A stretch of DNA of 64,000 nucleotides from Salvelinus alpinus (lineage: Eukaryota > Chordata > Actinopteri > Salmoniformes > Salmonidae), in assembly GCF_045679555.1 (NCBI RefSeq), contig NC_092122.1, positions 9,183,854 to 9,247,853 on the forward strand, in the 5' to 3' direction. The position numbers and the translations under genes were made by a program. The notes below the pieces were generated by a model. It was given only the letters and a program-made list of their open reading frames with translations. It was not told the DNA's origin and made no database searches. The first letter of the stretch is position 1; each line of letters starts with the position of its first letter. Below, in pieces: positions 1 to 21,600 of the stretch.

Positions 1-344
1 GTAGATCGAGATGAATCCAGTGCAGTAGGGCTTTTTCAGGCATTCCCCTATGGACTGGCGGCGGGCCACGGACCTGGGTTTGAGAAAGGCTAGACTAGAG
101 GACATTTATTTTCTCTCAGTCTCTCAGACAGAAGACAGAGTGGATTTTACACCATCCTCCCTTTGGATTGTTTTAGTGTGTTTCTGTCCAGTGTCTACAT
201 AATAACTCACCAGGGATACTGCTATGCTTCCAGATCTGTTAGCTACACTATCTCCATATCCCCGTAATGGGGGGTTTTATACATGCTTTTTAAAAATCTA
301 TCTTTGTCAAAGGGAAGGGGAAATAAAAGCGATTGATGATATTT

Positions 345-2440
<2,096 letters not shown>

Positions 2441-2620
2441 GATTTAGCCCGGTGTTTTACCGAAAAGCCTCAGACGTTTGTGTTTCCAGCTCCATGACCC
2501 GGCTCCTGGGACTCACTGGACCATGGCCTCAGTGGACCTGCTCTGACTTGGGGTCAAGGCAAGGCTGCTGGGGCTTTTAGGTTAAAATTACATTCTGCTC
2601 TTCACAAGTCCTCACTGTCA

Positions 2621-3395
2621 TCCCTAGCTATGGAAGTCTATTCCTAGCCATGGAAGTCTATCCCTAGCCATGGAAGTCTATCCCTAGCCATGGAAGTCTA
2701 TCCCTAGCCATGGAAGTCTATCCCTAGTCATGGAAGTCTATCCCTAGTCATGGAAGTCTATCCCTAGTCATGGAAGTCTATCCCTAGTCATGGAAGTCTA
2801 TCCCTAGTCATGGAAGTCTATCCCTAGCCATGGAAGTCTATCCCAAGCCATGGAAGTCTATCCCTAGTCATGGAAGTCTATCCCTAGTCATGGAAGTCTA
2901 TCCCTAGCCATGGAAGTCTATCCCTAGCCATGGAAGTCTATCCCTAGTCATGGAAGTCTATCCCTAGCCATGGAAGTCTATCCCAAGCCATGGAAGTCTA
3001 TCCCTAGTCATGGAAGTCTATCCCTAGTCATGGAAGTCTATCCCTAGTCATGGAAGTCTATCCCTAGTCATGGAAGTCTATCCCTAGTCATGGAAGTCTA
3101 TCCCTAGTCATGGAAGTCTATCCCTAGTCATGGAAGTCTATCCCTAGCCATGGAAGTCTATCCCAAGCCATGGAAGTCTATCCCTAGTCATGGAAGTCTA
3201 TCCCTAGTCATGGAAGTCTATCCCAAGCCATGGAAGTCTATCCCAAGCCATGGAGGTCTATCCCTAGCCATGGAAGTCTATCCCAAGCCATGGAAGTCTA
3301 TCCCAAGCCATGGAAGTCTATCCCAAGCCATGGAAGTCTATCCCTAGTCATGGAAGTCTATCCCTAGTCATGGAAGTCTATCCCTAGCTATGGAA
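2621..3395. repeat. 20-bp minisatellite, 38 full units
   Basis: The unit is TCCCTAGYCATGGAAGTCTA-like and recurs every 20 bp from 2621, with no length change over 38 full units plus a partial one. Variation is confined to a few positions: CTAGCCA, CTAGTCA, CTAGCTA and CAAGCCA versions. It lies in a tmtc1 intron. The short open frame over it is a by-product. Confidence 0.98.
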
Positions 3396-3437
3396 GGGTG
3401 TGTACACTAGGGTGTGTACACTAGGGTGTGTACACTA
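3396..3437. repeat. 14-bp tandem repeat, three copies
   Basis: GGGTGTGTACACTA is present three times in tandem immediately after the 20-bp minisatellite. Each unit contains the palindrome GTGTACAC. Confidence 0.9.
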
Positions 3438-3599
3438 GTGTAACACTGGTGTTACAGTCGAGAAACAGCATTCATGTTGTGGTTGAGCTTCACTCATTAG
3501 AACACTCTGAAACTGTCTCGTCAGGATCCCAGTGTGTGCACGTGTGTTCGCATTAACCTCTCTCTGTATATGTGTACTAATTCTCTCCTCTTCCTCCAG

Positions 3600-8426
<4,827 letters not shown>

Positions 8427-9386
8427 ACTAACCCAGAGACACAGCACTATCCTGGGCATGAGTTGGGGACCAAGGACCCTGGATGCCCCAACAGTACTGT
8501 TAAAAAAGACCTGGTTCTTAAATCAACCTACCAGGTTGATGATGTGAGATTATGGTGAACATGACAGGGTTGCAGGGTATAGAAGCAGACTGGGGGTGAT
8601 GGAGCTTCCAGGGGAGCATGAGGCTGGTTAAGCCTGTGATTGGAGTCACATTCTGGGGGAAGCAGATGGAGAGAGGACCCTAAGGAGTGGAGATGGAGAT
8701 TCAGCCAGCAGCACTTCCAACTGGAGCGGACTGGATCAGCTCTCTTTAAGACAGTACCACGAGCTCCACACATCGCCCAGCCTGAAAAGGCTTCAAACAA
8801 ACCGATCTGCTTTTTAAAATGTTTTGTTTAGTTTGATTTGTTTTCCTATTTAATTTCATGTTAAATCCTGTTTTAGGCTCTAAATCTGTGATCACTACCC
8901 TCATCTCTGCTTATGAGCAAAACCATGTTGAGATTTTGAATTGGGTGTCATGTTCACATTAAAAGCTCCAACAATATCATTCCAGCTGGAAGACAAATGA
9001 CATTTTGCCAACATGAAGGACAGTTTGCTGAAGTCACTGTATATCCGTGCTTAGGGTTGGGCTTGCCTTGACTCAAATGTGGGCCCTGCAACCCCTTAGC
9101 CTGAGCTTGTCTGGGATACATAAGCCCTGCTTTAAGACAATGTATCAGTGTGCTCCATGAACACACTGACAACATGTGCTTTTAACCTCAAGCTATGGCA
9201 GAGCCTCTGAGCAGCAAGCAACTCCTGCCTAAGGCCTAACACTGACCCTCTGATTTCTGACGCTGCGTAATATTTGTTGCTGTTGATGTTGCTATGATGA
9301 TCGTGAATGAATATTTTATGTGGAATGTACAACAGGATAAAGATGAACTGACTAGTGCAATGACTGAGATTGATTTGCACCATAAA

Positions 9387-9392
9387 AATAAA
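9387..9392 (+). promoter_or_regulatory. tmtc1 polyadenylation signal
   Basis: AATAAA about 960 nt after the tmtc1 stop codon at 8424-8426, and before the ovch1 start. It is a plausible end of the 3' UTR; the cleavage site itself is not visible. Confidence 0.6.
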
Positions 9393-9693
9393 TCTATGTT
9401 TTATTAACTGGTGTCGGTGAGGTGTCTGATAAATAGAAGTTGCCCTGTTATTGTGAATGGGAGAAAAGTCATATGAAATGGGTCTATACTGCCCTCATCT
9501 GGCCTAGTGGGTACATTACATGTTAGTGAATCTAATTAGGTGATGATGGTGGCAGGTGCAGCGTGGGAAGCTGATGAGTGCTTGAAAGTAGAAAGGCACG
9601 TTGTCAAGTGTCTTTGTGGCATTTCCTCCTGTGCCACTTTTATTCCGATTGGGCCATCAGTCTTAACCCAATCAACTTTTTAATGCACTTTGG

Positions 9694-12600
9694 ATGAAAA
9701 TGTGTGTTTTTCTAGTTGTGTATCTGTCTCTTTTGGGGCTTGGATTCCAGCACGGTAAGGGCAACACATGATTTTTCATTCTAGTTTTGTTGCCAGTGAC
9801 TTGATGGAGTTAATGGTGACCTTTTTTATTTATTTTTAACTTCCCTTTCAGATCTACATAACCAGAAAGAGATTGTGCATAACCCTGAAAACAGTGCATT
9901 GAACGGAACAGAAGGGGAAAATGCAAACCTCACCAGTGGATTTCAATTTGATGGTATGGAAGAAAACGTTAACAGTGAATCCTAAAATAATCGCGGCGAG
10001 GGCGTTGGCACTGTGCTCTTTTTAAAGGATCGGGGGAATAGTGGAGAACAATTGGAGGTTTACTTAGCAGCAATGCAAATATCATGGTACAGCTATATGG
10101 GCACAATTATTATGTTACATTTGAATGGTAAGTTTACAAACATATTATGATAAATAGACTTGAAACTTGTATTTTCAAGGTGAAATACGAATAGCCAGTT
10201 ATTGCAATGGCTTAGTAGATAGTATAGAAAGACGGTCAGTATTTACCTGGCAAAAATAATGTTTACAGGAAACTAGTCAACAATTTCAGATGAAGTTGTG
10301 TGGAAAAAAAGACGGTGGGTGGATATTCAAATTGTCCAAACAGTTCCGCAAGGTAGATTTATTATTTAAAATATGTTTTTGGACCTTAAATGGATTTGGC
10401 TCATGAATCTATATGGCCCAAATGATGATTCACGCTAATTTGAAAATATATAATAATTGGTCAAGTCTACAAGCAATTCAATGCAATACTTTATTATTAT
10501 GGTGGGAGATTATAATACGTTTTTAAATACCTCAATGGACCGTAAAGTAAATCGCACGACAAACTGTCACCCTCATACACTTAAGGAAATCGTGCATTTC
10601 ATTGATATATTGAAACTAGTGCATATATAGAGGCCTAAATATCCCGAGCTAGTGAGCTATACATGGCCGAGGCTCAATCAAGCTAGTTTTCTTGACCATG
10701 TCATTCTCGCTGGCACCAAACGATAGAATGCGGTCAGAACATCAAACAATTGGCATATACATTACTCTTACAGAATTTCCACGTGGTCGAGGATATTGGA
10801 ACTGTAATCAAAGCCTATTGGATGATAAAAACAAGTTAACTGACGTTTCCCGAGATAACGTACAGCAGATCTCCTTATTGTATGTGAGACTTTTAAATGT
10901 GCCTTTTAGAGGCAAAGCAATTCAATACCAATCTTTAAAACAAATTCAATTTAGGTCCAAAAGAGTTCATATTAACAAAGGAAATAGGACTAACAGTACA
11001 GATTGCAATAAAAACTGTAACAGAGGCACAGAGTAAGTTAGAGGAAAAATAAATGGAGCAACATTCAATAGATCAAGTGTAAAATATTGTACAGAATTAA
11101 GCGACCTGGATGGAATATGGGGGGGAAATGCACAATTACTTTATTCTCAGCATAGAAATGCGACCAAAAATAGCCTACTAAAACTTGTTACAAATGATAG
11201 TCGCCCACAATTCACCAAACAATATTTTGAAGGAAGAAGGAAAGTACTTTAAGCATATGTTTGTCTCCTCCATCTCCACTAACTGCAGTTAAAGGTATGG
11301 CTTTACAGAGGATGAACTTATTGATGCAATTAAAGCCTTTTTACGTCCGGGAAAACTCCAGGGCAGGATGGCAAACCAGTCGAGGTGTACTAAACCTTTT
11401 TTTGATGTACTCAGAGGACCCAAGTGGTACATTTAAAGCTCCAGACCATAAAAAAATGTTTTGTATCATTGAATATGATATAAGACAAGTACTGGAAATA
11501 ATAGAACACTATGAAAAATCTGAGAAACCAGGTCTGATATTCATAGCTGACTTTAAAGAGGTTTTTGATAAAGTATGACTGGAATTTATATAAACTCAGC
11601 AAAAAAAGAAACGTCCCTTTTTTAAGGACCCTGTCTTTCAAAGATAATTTAAAAAAAATCCAATTATCTTCATTGTAAAGTGTTTAAACACTGTTTCCCA
11701 TGCTTGTTCAATGAACCATAAGCAATTAATGAACATGCACCTGTGGAACGGTCATTAAGACACTAACAGCTTACAGACGGGAGGCAATTAACGCCACAGT
11801 TATGAACATTTAGGACTCTAAAGAGGCCTTTCTACTGACTCTGAAAAACACCAAAAGAAAGATGCCCAGGGTCCCTGCTCATCTGCGTGAACGTGCCTTA
11901 GGCATGCTGCAAGGGGGCATGAGGACTGCAGATGTGCCAGGGCAATAAATTGCAATATCCGTACTGTGAGACGCCTAAGACAGTGCTACAGGGAGACAGG
12001 ACGGACAGTTGATTGTCCTCGCAGTGGTAGACAACGTGTAATAACACCTGCACAGGATCGGTACATCCGAACATCACACCTAGGGGACAGGTACAGGATG
12101 GCAACAACAACTGCCCGAGTTACACCAGGAATGTACAATCCCTCCATCAGTGCTCAGACTGTCTGCAATAGGCTGAGAGGCTGGACTGAGGGCTTGTAGG
12201 AATGTTGTAAGGCAGGTCTTCACCAGCAACAACGTCACCTATGGGCACAAACCCACCATCGCTGGACCAGACAGGACTGGCAAAAAGTGCTCTTCACTGA
12301 CGAGTCGAGGTTTTGTCTCACCAGGGGTGATGGTCGGATTCGCGTTTATCGTCGAAGGAATGAGCGTTACACCAAGGCCTGTACTCTGGAGCGTGATCGA
12401 TTTTGGAGGTGGAGGGTCCGTCATGGTCTGGGGCGGCGTGTCACAGCATCATTGGACTGTGCCTGCAATGACAACAAGCTATCTCAACGCTGTGCGTTAC
12501 AGGAAAGACATCCTCCTCCCTCATGTGGTACCCTTCCTGCAGGCTCATCCTGACGTGACCCTCCAGCATGACAATGCCACCAGCCGTACTGCTCGTTCTG

Positions 12601-15600
12601 TGCATGATTTCCTGCAAGACAGGAATGTCCTTGTTCTGCCATGGCCAGCGAAGAGCCCGGATCTCAATGCCATTGAGCATGTCTGGGACCTGTTGGATCG
12701 GAGGACGAGGCCTAGGGTCATTCCCGCCAGAAATGTCCGGGAACTTGTAGGTGCCTTGTTACCCCACTCTTCCACCATCTCACAGCAAGAACTGGAAAAT
12801 CTGGTGCAGTCCATGAGGAGGCGATGCACCGCAGCACTTGATGCATCTAGTGGCCACACCAGATACGGACTTTTGAATTTGAACCCCCCCCCCTTTGTTC
12901 AGGGACACGTTATTCCATCTCTGTTAGTCACTTATCTGTGGAACTTGTTCAGTTTATGTCTGAATCTTATGTTCTTACAAATATTTACACATGTTAAGTT
13001 TGCTGAAAATGAACGCAGTTGACAGTGAGGAAGATGAATTTATTAGTGGAACTAAACAAGATAACTAATGTGAAATATATTGTGTCCGTAAAATGTATAT
13101 AGTATGCATAAGCTGGAAGTAGAAGCCTAAGTATTGTCCATTAGTTTACTCCAATTAGGGGAGGGGTGGTAGGGTTAGGGGCCAATATATTTTTAAAAGA
13201 AAAAACAAGATTTGAAATGATGCAGACAATTACATAGATTACATCAATCTGCTATTAAAGCTGCTCTGTCCAAAAAATGTTACTCAGTACAATGTTTCTT
13301 ACTTTGACCTATAGAAGCTGATCAGATAGTGAAGCAGTATGTAATGTAGCCAGAATAGATTCCGACCCTTGCTTACAGCTGCACTCAGGTCGGACATGCT
13401 TCCTGTTTAGATTAAGACCGGAGCTGGCACGAGATATGGCTCGGGGTAGGGGAAAGTACCTCAATCCAGGGATGACAAATGCGTTGTACTCTGAATTATC
13501 CCAAGTGTTACAGAGAAGAACGAACGCATTTTTAAAACAAATTGGTGAACTGCTGTTTTTGTACTGATGCTACAGTAACTAGTTGTAGCTGTTATGGAAT
13601 GGCACGTCCCGTTGAACAACAAAGGAGCTGATTGGCTGACACTGCCATTCCAAAATGGCTACTGAGAATTTGGAGTAGCACACGTTTCTTGTCCCTGGAT
13701 TGAGGTCCATTTTCTAAGCAATATATCCCGCTGGCGCCTTAATCTAAACTGGAGGCTTGCCTGACCCCAGTGCAGCTGTAAAGCTAGCGTAGGGTCGGAA
13801 TCTATTCTGGCTATATGTAATGCGCACGATGATATACACAAACACTGGTAGCATCAGCCCTACTGGCAAGACCAGACATGCACTGCTATACTAAGCTACT
13901 TAAAACTAGGGCCCCCCCACACATTTCCTGATGCAATGAGAAACCTGTCCCTGCACACCCATAAAGAAACCTGTAACCTCAGAGCTTTGTTGCAGATTTG
14001 GCAGGGGTTCGGTCCTTCGTGCCAGAGCAGGAAATGGAGGTGAGGATCATTGGTGGTGTGGAGGCCTGGGCCCACTCCTGGCCATGGCAGGTATCTCTAC
14101 GCTTTACCACCATGCCAGCCTGTGGTGGTGCCATCATCGCCCCTCTGTNNNNNNNNNNNNNNNNNNNNNNNNNNNNNNNNNNNNNNNNNNNNNNNNNNNN
14201 NNNNNNNNNNNNNNNNNNNNNNNNNNNNNNNNNNNNNNNNNNNNNNNNTGTAACAGATAGGGCTAAATTGAAATGTTTCTTACAGAAGAAATATGAAAAG
14301 CATACACATAAGCATGGTTTCAATTGAAAGGGAACAGTTTGGAGACTACGGGAAAATTATTAGACCAAAGTTGAGGACACAACAGTTCACCTGAAACGAC
14401 TGCATCCACACATTACACTGTAGATTTTATGTGCATTTTACATGTACTGTACTTCTCTCTGCATTTGTTGATAACGGAATCTGAAAACAATTTGGATACA
14501 TTCAGTAACAATAATTTTTCTGGAAAATGTGGGGTAGGTGCAACATAAGACAAAAAAAATGCAAAGTGTCTGAGTAAGAGGAGTAACTGGTGTCTCCAAG
14601 TGGCCACACAGCTAAGTAATTTCAATGCACCTTTATGACTCAAAGAAGAGTCTTCAACTATAAAGGGATTTTTTTTGCTTTCCTAGCTGTGCCATTGAGG
14701 AACTAGAGCAAGCACACTTGTAGTTGTTTTGTTTGGAACACAGCCCTGCATCCCCCCATTACACAATTACTGTTGTTTATGCAATCCAAAATCGGCCCAT
14801 TATAAATTGCAATCGGGGTCAGGTAGGCATCATTTGAAAGCTTGTTCTATTGTCAACATGAATAGCTAAGTTTTAAAATGCAATCTTACAGTGTTAGGCT
14901 TTCACAGGGTTATTCAGAGAACCGGATCGTCCTTTTGGTGAGCAAAGAAATGAGTCATGCATGCATTCAGGTATGTGTTCCTCAGTGAATTTTCTTCAAA
15001 ATAGACAGACAGGCTCATTCTGTTCAGAACAACCCAGGGTATGACACCATGTAATCTTGTAACTAAATCAAACACAGTGATCAAAAACTTTGTCACTGTA
15101 TATGACATGAGTTTTATGATATGGAATGTGAAGTGCACATTTGGACTCAAGCGTGTTTGGTTTGCTTGTATGACATAAAGCGGTGTTTATTATAATACTC
15201 CACGTCTCATATTTCCAAATACATTGAATCCTCTTAATTTACAGCATTTCCCTCACTCAGACATGATTTTTTTAAGCAAAATTGCACAATTAGCGGGAGG
15301 GGTGGGGGCAACTTCTTGTCGCGTGGGGTGCTCAAGTTCAGAACGGCTGTCAATAAAAACCCATACAGCGTTGTGAATCGCAGAGCCTTGACAGCCACTG
15401 CATTTCCATATTTAGGCATTATTTTCAACCCGTATACGGGTACGAGTGTAAAGGGCTACGACACTGAATGGTCATTTGTATAAGTCTATTTACTATTCAC
15501 AGTTTAGATGGAGCATGCATGGGTACAGACTGCAGAGTAGCAGCATCACCACTAGGCTCTTCTCCAGCGGTTCCCAAACTACCCCCATGTGGGGTTGCTT

Positions 15601-18600
15601 GATATGAATATGGGGTTGTGAGAGAATCACCAAAAGCCTGGTAAATGTCTTTATTTGTATTTAATAAATAATTATAATATCCTCTTTGTATCTCAAAATC
15701 ATTGTAATGTGGTTTACCCAAAAATTATAAATTATAATGATTGTCACGCCCTGACCTGAGATATCTCTGTTTTCTTTATATTTTGGTTAGGTCAGGGTGT
15801 GACTATTGTGGATTATGCTAGTTTTTGTATTGTCTAGGGGTTTTGTATTGTCTAGGGTTTTTGTATGTCTAGAGTTTCACAGGTCTAGGTATTTGTATGC
15901 TTATGGTGGCCTGATAGGGTTCCCAATCAGAGGCAGCTGTTTATCGTTGTCTCTGATTGGGGATCATATTTAGGTAGCCATTTCCCCTTTGGTGTTTGTG
16001 GGTTCTTGTTCTATGTTTAGTTGCCTGTCTGCACTATCCATATAGCTTCACGGTTCGTTTTGTTATTTTGTTAGTTTGTTCAGTGTTCATTCGTTAAAAT
16101 AAATAAGAATGTACGCATACCACGCTGCACCTTGGTCCGATTCATACGACAAATATCTCATATTTGAAATTCAACCAGTGAGGGAGCACCTTTAGATCGT
16201 GTTAAAAGGCTGCACTTGACCATTGCACTTGAATCATTAAATACCCAAATGCCTGCTGCAAAATGGACCATTTTCTTAGACCAGCATCCTTGGCAAGTTC
16301 GGTAGCTAATACATCAAGTGAATTCAGAGACAACTGAATCGCACAAAAACAGAAAATGTGCTAGAAAACATGACGAAACTTCCTCGAATACGGCTTTACT
16401 AGCATAATTGAAAACAATGAGGAGAAGCCAAAATGCATCTTGTGTGGAAATATCCTCTCACGTGAGAGCATGAAGCCTAACAAGCTTAAACGGCACCTTG
16501 ACATCATGCACAAGGAACATGTTAACAAACCCAAAGTAAGATGAATTTAATCACACCTACAGCGTCATGGCTCAAAATGGTATGCAGCATAATCTAGAAA
16601 TGTGTGCAACAAAAGTTCAACATGCACCTTCTGCTACCATTTCTGTCAAGCCATCTCCGCATACAATTTGATGCATATGTTGGAACGTATGCACCACACA
16701 GTGCGCCATGCAACTGCCTCTGCAACGCAATGCTGCAAGGAAAATGCATAGTTCCATTGGAAATGAATGTACTTCTTGTGTACCAAAAAGCAATGACATA
16801 GCTATGATCGATGTTTAAGCAACAGGTACAATTTAAAAAGGCCATGACTGTTTCTGAGAGAGCCCAGAAAGCATAGTTTGAGGTTAGCTATTGTATAGTA
16901 CAGGACAAGCCATACACTATTGCAGAGATTTGATATTTGCGCCTGCAGCTTGATATAGTAAAAACAAGGTATGGGGAGGCAAAGGCACATATCAATACCT
17001 TTGTGAAATAACACTGTGAAACATAGGATTGATGCTATTGCTATCACTCAAGAGGAAACACTGACTGAACGACTCAGAAATTCCCCAGTTTATGCTCTCC
17101 AAATGGACGGGCCGAGATGCCCATGCATTGACTTTTGTTCGGTACATGTCCGGAGATGCTATTCACCAGGACATATTGTTGAGTCTCACGCTTCCCAAGC
17201 TTGAAACGGCACAGGGTTCAGTGCGCTGCGTGGCTATATTGATGAAAAACAGATTTTATGGGATCAAATAGTGGGCTTTACATTGCTTTTTTCACATGGT
17301 TGGGGTCGTGAGAATTTTTACATTAATTGGGTAGTTTGTCCTACACAATTAGTCTCTAATGCGAGACTTCGGGTAGGCCTGGGGAGATTACCCAATAGTA
17401 AATACACTTTTAGCAGTGTGCAACAATACAACAATGGAAAAAATAGGACTCGAAATAGAACTCGAAATTTGTGGTAGAAAGATTCAGTTAGAGACTGTTT
17501 TTATGTTCTGGAATGAGCCCTAGAGAGAGTTTGGGAAACTTTAGGGCGAGACACCATTGTTTTTCACATTCTGTGTTGTGAATTACCATTCAGTGTTTCT
17601 CTTCTCAACAATTCTCAATTATTTCACCCTGTCTTGAAAACGTCCAACTCTGGATTTCTCCATTCTACACTCAAAAAGGTATTTGGATCTAGATAAAGGG
17701 ATACTTGGGGATTTTGGCAATGATGCCCTTTATCTACTTCCCCAGAGTCAGATGAACTTGTGGATACCATGTTTATGTCTCTGTGTCCAGTATGAAGGAA
17801 GTTAGAGGAAGTTACACAATCCAATGTTAACTAGCACTAGCACTGTGTATCTGCTAGCATGTTACAGTAACATTGGCCTGCAAAACTACCTCTAACTTTC
17901 TTCATACTAGACACTGTCATGACGTTGCCTGCGTGGGTATAGCAAACCCCATCCCCCTCTCCCTGCCTCCACTCCTTCAACCCATGCTGTGATCACAGAG
18001 AGATGTCGTAAATTCCTGAGAATCTCCCCACCACAAACAGTATTAAGACAGAGGGTAAACTTTCAGGACAAAGGAATTCTCTTCCACCTCACAGAACTTG
18101 AGGTACGAACATATTTCATATTCCTGCACAAGTAGGAATGATCAGGTGAAGGTCCAGCTATGAACCAGTCCATTTGTCCCCATGTGGGAAACTCAGGAAT
18201 TACGGGTTGACCAAATTACCATACCGCTGTTTATATAATAACCTCAGATATGAGGTTAACATCCGTTTGTTGTATAAAATGAATGAGTGAGTATGATACT
18301 GTTTGTATAATTGTGTAATATGATTTTGAACTGTTTAATGAAGGAAAATACAATTGTATTTGTATTTGAACTATTTGAACTATTTGGTTGTATTTGAACT
18401 AAATCCAAGGACCGCCCCTGAGCCAGTTGGGTCAGAGACCATGGGACCACCCCTCTCTGCTATCTGAATAAAAGCCAACTCTTAAGAAATTACCCCAGAC
18501 CATGTTATCCTCCAAGGAGGAGAACGAAGGTTGAGTAGAATTACTTTCTATACCACGTGGTTAAAACTCTTATACCAATAATAACAGGTTTTGATATTGA

Positions 18601-21600
18601 TTTCTAGTCTGCAGCTAGGAATTCGGTATCATTGAACGCGAAGAAAGACAACCGCCGAAACAATCATTCTTTAACGAATGTCCCTCTGAACAATCCACAA
18701 CCGAGACAGAACTTCACTCCAACCAAAACGAACTTTTCTCCAACGACCAAGGCGACACACACACTGGACGTAACTATATATATATTGATTGCAATTGTTC
18801 CCGAATGAGTGAGCGTTCATTTGTAAGGATTAGCATGTCAATTGTTATAATTATGGACTCTGTAGTGAATTCTTAGTCAAACGCAACTTTCCCTTTGTCT
18901 AACAGCCGCCATGCCGGTTTAGCCCACTAGGGCATATTTTCTCCCATTTCATGTAACTACTTTATTTTAAGTTTGTTTGTTTATGCATTTCTGTGAATTA
19001 ATTAGTTAGTAATAAATAAATGATTTAAGACAATTGATGTATGGATGACTCATTGTGAAGACTGGGTTCGTGCAGATCAACGATTTACGACGTTTGGAAT
19101 GAGACTGACGTAAGGTAGAGTAAATACATCTTTAATTAGAGGACTATTGATCAGATATGGAAATATCTGAAAGGTTAGATTGGGAAATTATAACCTTGTA
19201 ATCTAATAACTTTCCCTGGTGCCCTCGAATTCATAGTTAATTAGTTACGTTATTACTCAAGTGATGCGTAATCCCTAATTATAGGAATCTATGATAAAAA
19301 CTATAAGTCCTCAATTTAACGATAGGAAAGACACGACAACACATTCATCACCAGAATGCTGAAGTATCCCATTAAGATAACACACACCTTCATCTAGGTA
19401 TTCCCATCTGTTCAGGCGGTGCTCGGCGGTCATCGTCACCGGTCTACTAGCTGCCACCGATCCCTTTTTCCTTTCTGTTTGTTTTGTCTTGATTGTTTTC
19501 ACCTGTTGCTCATTTTGGTTCATTAATTGGTCTATTTAAACTTCTACTGCTCGCTTGCTGTTGTGCGGGCTTATCCTTACTGTCAGTGGTGCTGTTGTTT
19601 TTTTTCGCCTGCGTATTATGTTCTTTCCCTGTTTTGGAGACATGTGCTATGTGCTGTTTTGAAAATCGAGTTCTCACTTCCTGTTTATATTTCTTCTCAG
19701 GTTTTTGTCTGCCATATGAGTTCTGTTTTACTTACAGACATAATTCAAACAGTTTTAGAAACTTCAGAGTTTTTTCTATACAATAGTAATACTAATATGC
19801 ATGTATTACCTTCTGGGACAGAGTAGGAGTAATTTCCGTTTGGGCACGCAATTTGTCCAAAGTGAAAATGCTGCCCCCCTGTCCCGAACAGGTTTTAAGA
19901 GACAATAAACTAACCAACAGATCAGTATAACTAAGATTACATTCTCAGTAACGGTTACATACACTTTTTACATGTGGTTGTTTGACTACCTTAGTTGAAT
20001 GCACTGACTCAAGTCGCTTTCAATAAAAGTGTCTGCTAAATGAATAAAATGTAGAAATGTATGGTTCCAATGCATTCTGGATATTATTCTAATGAGCTCT
20101 GCCCCTCAAAAAGACAAACTCTTTGACCAAACAAAATTTGGTCAATTCGTTTCTACATGATGGAATCTGGTGCAGATCAAGTTCCACCATCCAGAAATGC
20201 TCTGCCATTTCCTGGTTGCTCAAATTCTAATAGTTTGCCTAATTTCAGTTAATGTGACAAAACAAGCAAATATATTTGAGAGAATCATTTTACCATCTAA
20301 ACCGCTGTGAAATATATTTTCCATAACCAAAAATATTGGATTTTCAGCTGTTTGAAGCTGGTGTATGAAACCGAAAATAAAAGACACAAAAATGAAACTT
20401 AAGAACGAGAAGAGAAATAGCGCAAATAGAACATATGTACCACTTCTTAGACTTGCTTTCAATGAGAATGACAGATCTATAACACACATTTTTTGTGAAT
20501 TTGGTCGGGTAGTCCAAAAAGTTACATATCGCAGCTTTAAGTAAATTCTACAAGAGACAATTACATTCCACCATAAAACATGAATTGATTGTGTAATGTT
20601 AACAAAATATGATGGAGCAAAACTTAAGGGCAGCAAAAATTAAATGTTTGAGTGCATAGACTGTGTTTACTACTAATATGAAACACTCGAGACAAGCACT
20701 CTTCATGCACGTCCTACAAATTTTTCAGATGTGGTATTATAATTATTAAGAATAATATTTATTATTTGGTTAAACAATGCCATTAGAGTTTTTTGCTTGA
20801 TTGTTTATGCAATAAATTGTCAGGAAGGATGCTACACCCTACGATAATAGTAATCCTTCTCACATCGGGCACCAGTTAGTTTATTTAGGGAAATTATGAG
20901 TTGAAACTGTTATTTCTCAAAAAATATGTAGATGTCCCAGCGACAGATTGACCGGTTAACACCAGAGTGGGTATTAATTTTTATTTTACCTTTATTTAAC
21001 TAGGCAAGTCAGTTAAGAAAAAAATATTATTTTCAATGACAGCCTAGTTCAGGGGTAGAACAACAGATTTTTACCTTTGTCAGCTTGGGGATTTGATCTC
21101 GCAACCTTTCAGTTACTAGTCCAAAGCTCGAACCACTAGGCTACCTGCCGGCCATAATCTTGTATGAATGCAATGTGTTATGGGTAAACCCCCATATTTT
21201 TCAACCATTAGGCTATTTACCAGTCCTTGGCCACTCTCCCCTTGTGATTTGATATTCCCTTTCAGTGGTTTTGTGAAATGGATTCTTCCGACACCCCTGT
21301 GGTAAAGCATGTCTTCCATGGTCTCGGTCGAGCTGCTGGAAGCTAGAACTGTAGCCTCCTCTTAAGGTTCTCTCCCCAGAAAGAAGGTACACATAATGCT
21401 ATAAAGAGATAATGAGGTGTGCTCCCTGGGAGAATAGGCAGTATCCATTTCATAATTTACTGTGTTGAAAGTCAAGGCGATAGACCAGAACACTGCATTT
21501 GCTATGACTCTGGAGACTTCCAGTACATTGTGTTCCCCTTTCTGCCTTCCCCCATGAGTCACAATCTCTTGATATGACAGTATGATGAAAGAGCTATGTA

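Noticed and set aside
12545..12859. Minus-strand ORF opposite the Tc1 transposase
   Set aside because: Antisense shadow of the plus-strand transposase, with no family motif of its own.
13979..14327. ORFs running through the N block
   Set aside because: Translation across an assembly gap has no meaning; only the S1 exon to 14148 is real.
19493..19826. Hydrophobic ORFs of about 97-99 codons
   Set aside because: They lie in a T-rich LTR-like repeat and two overlapping frames are equally open.
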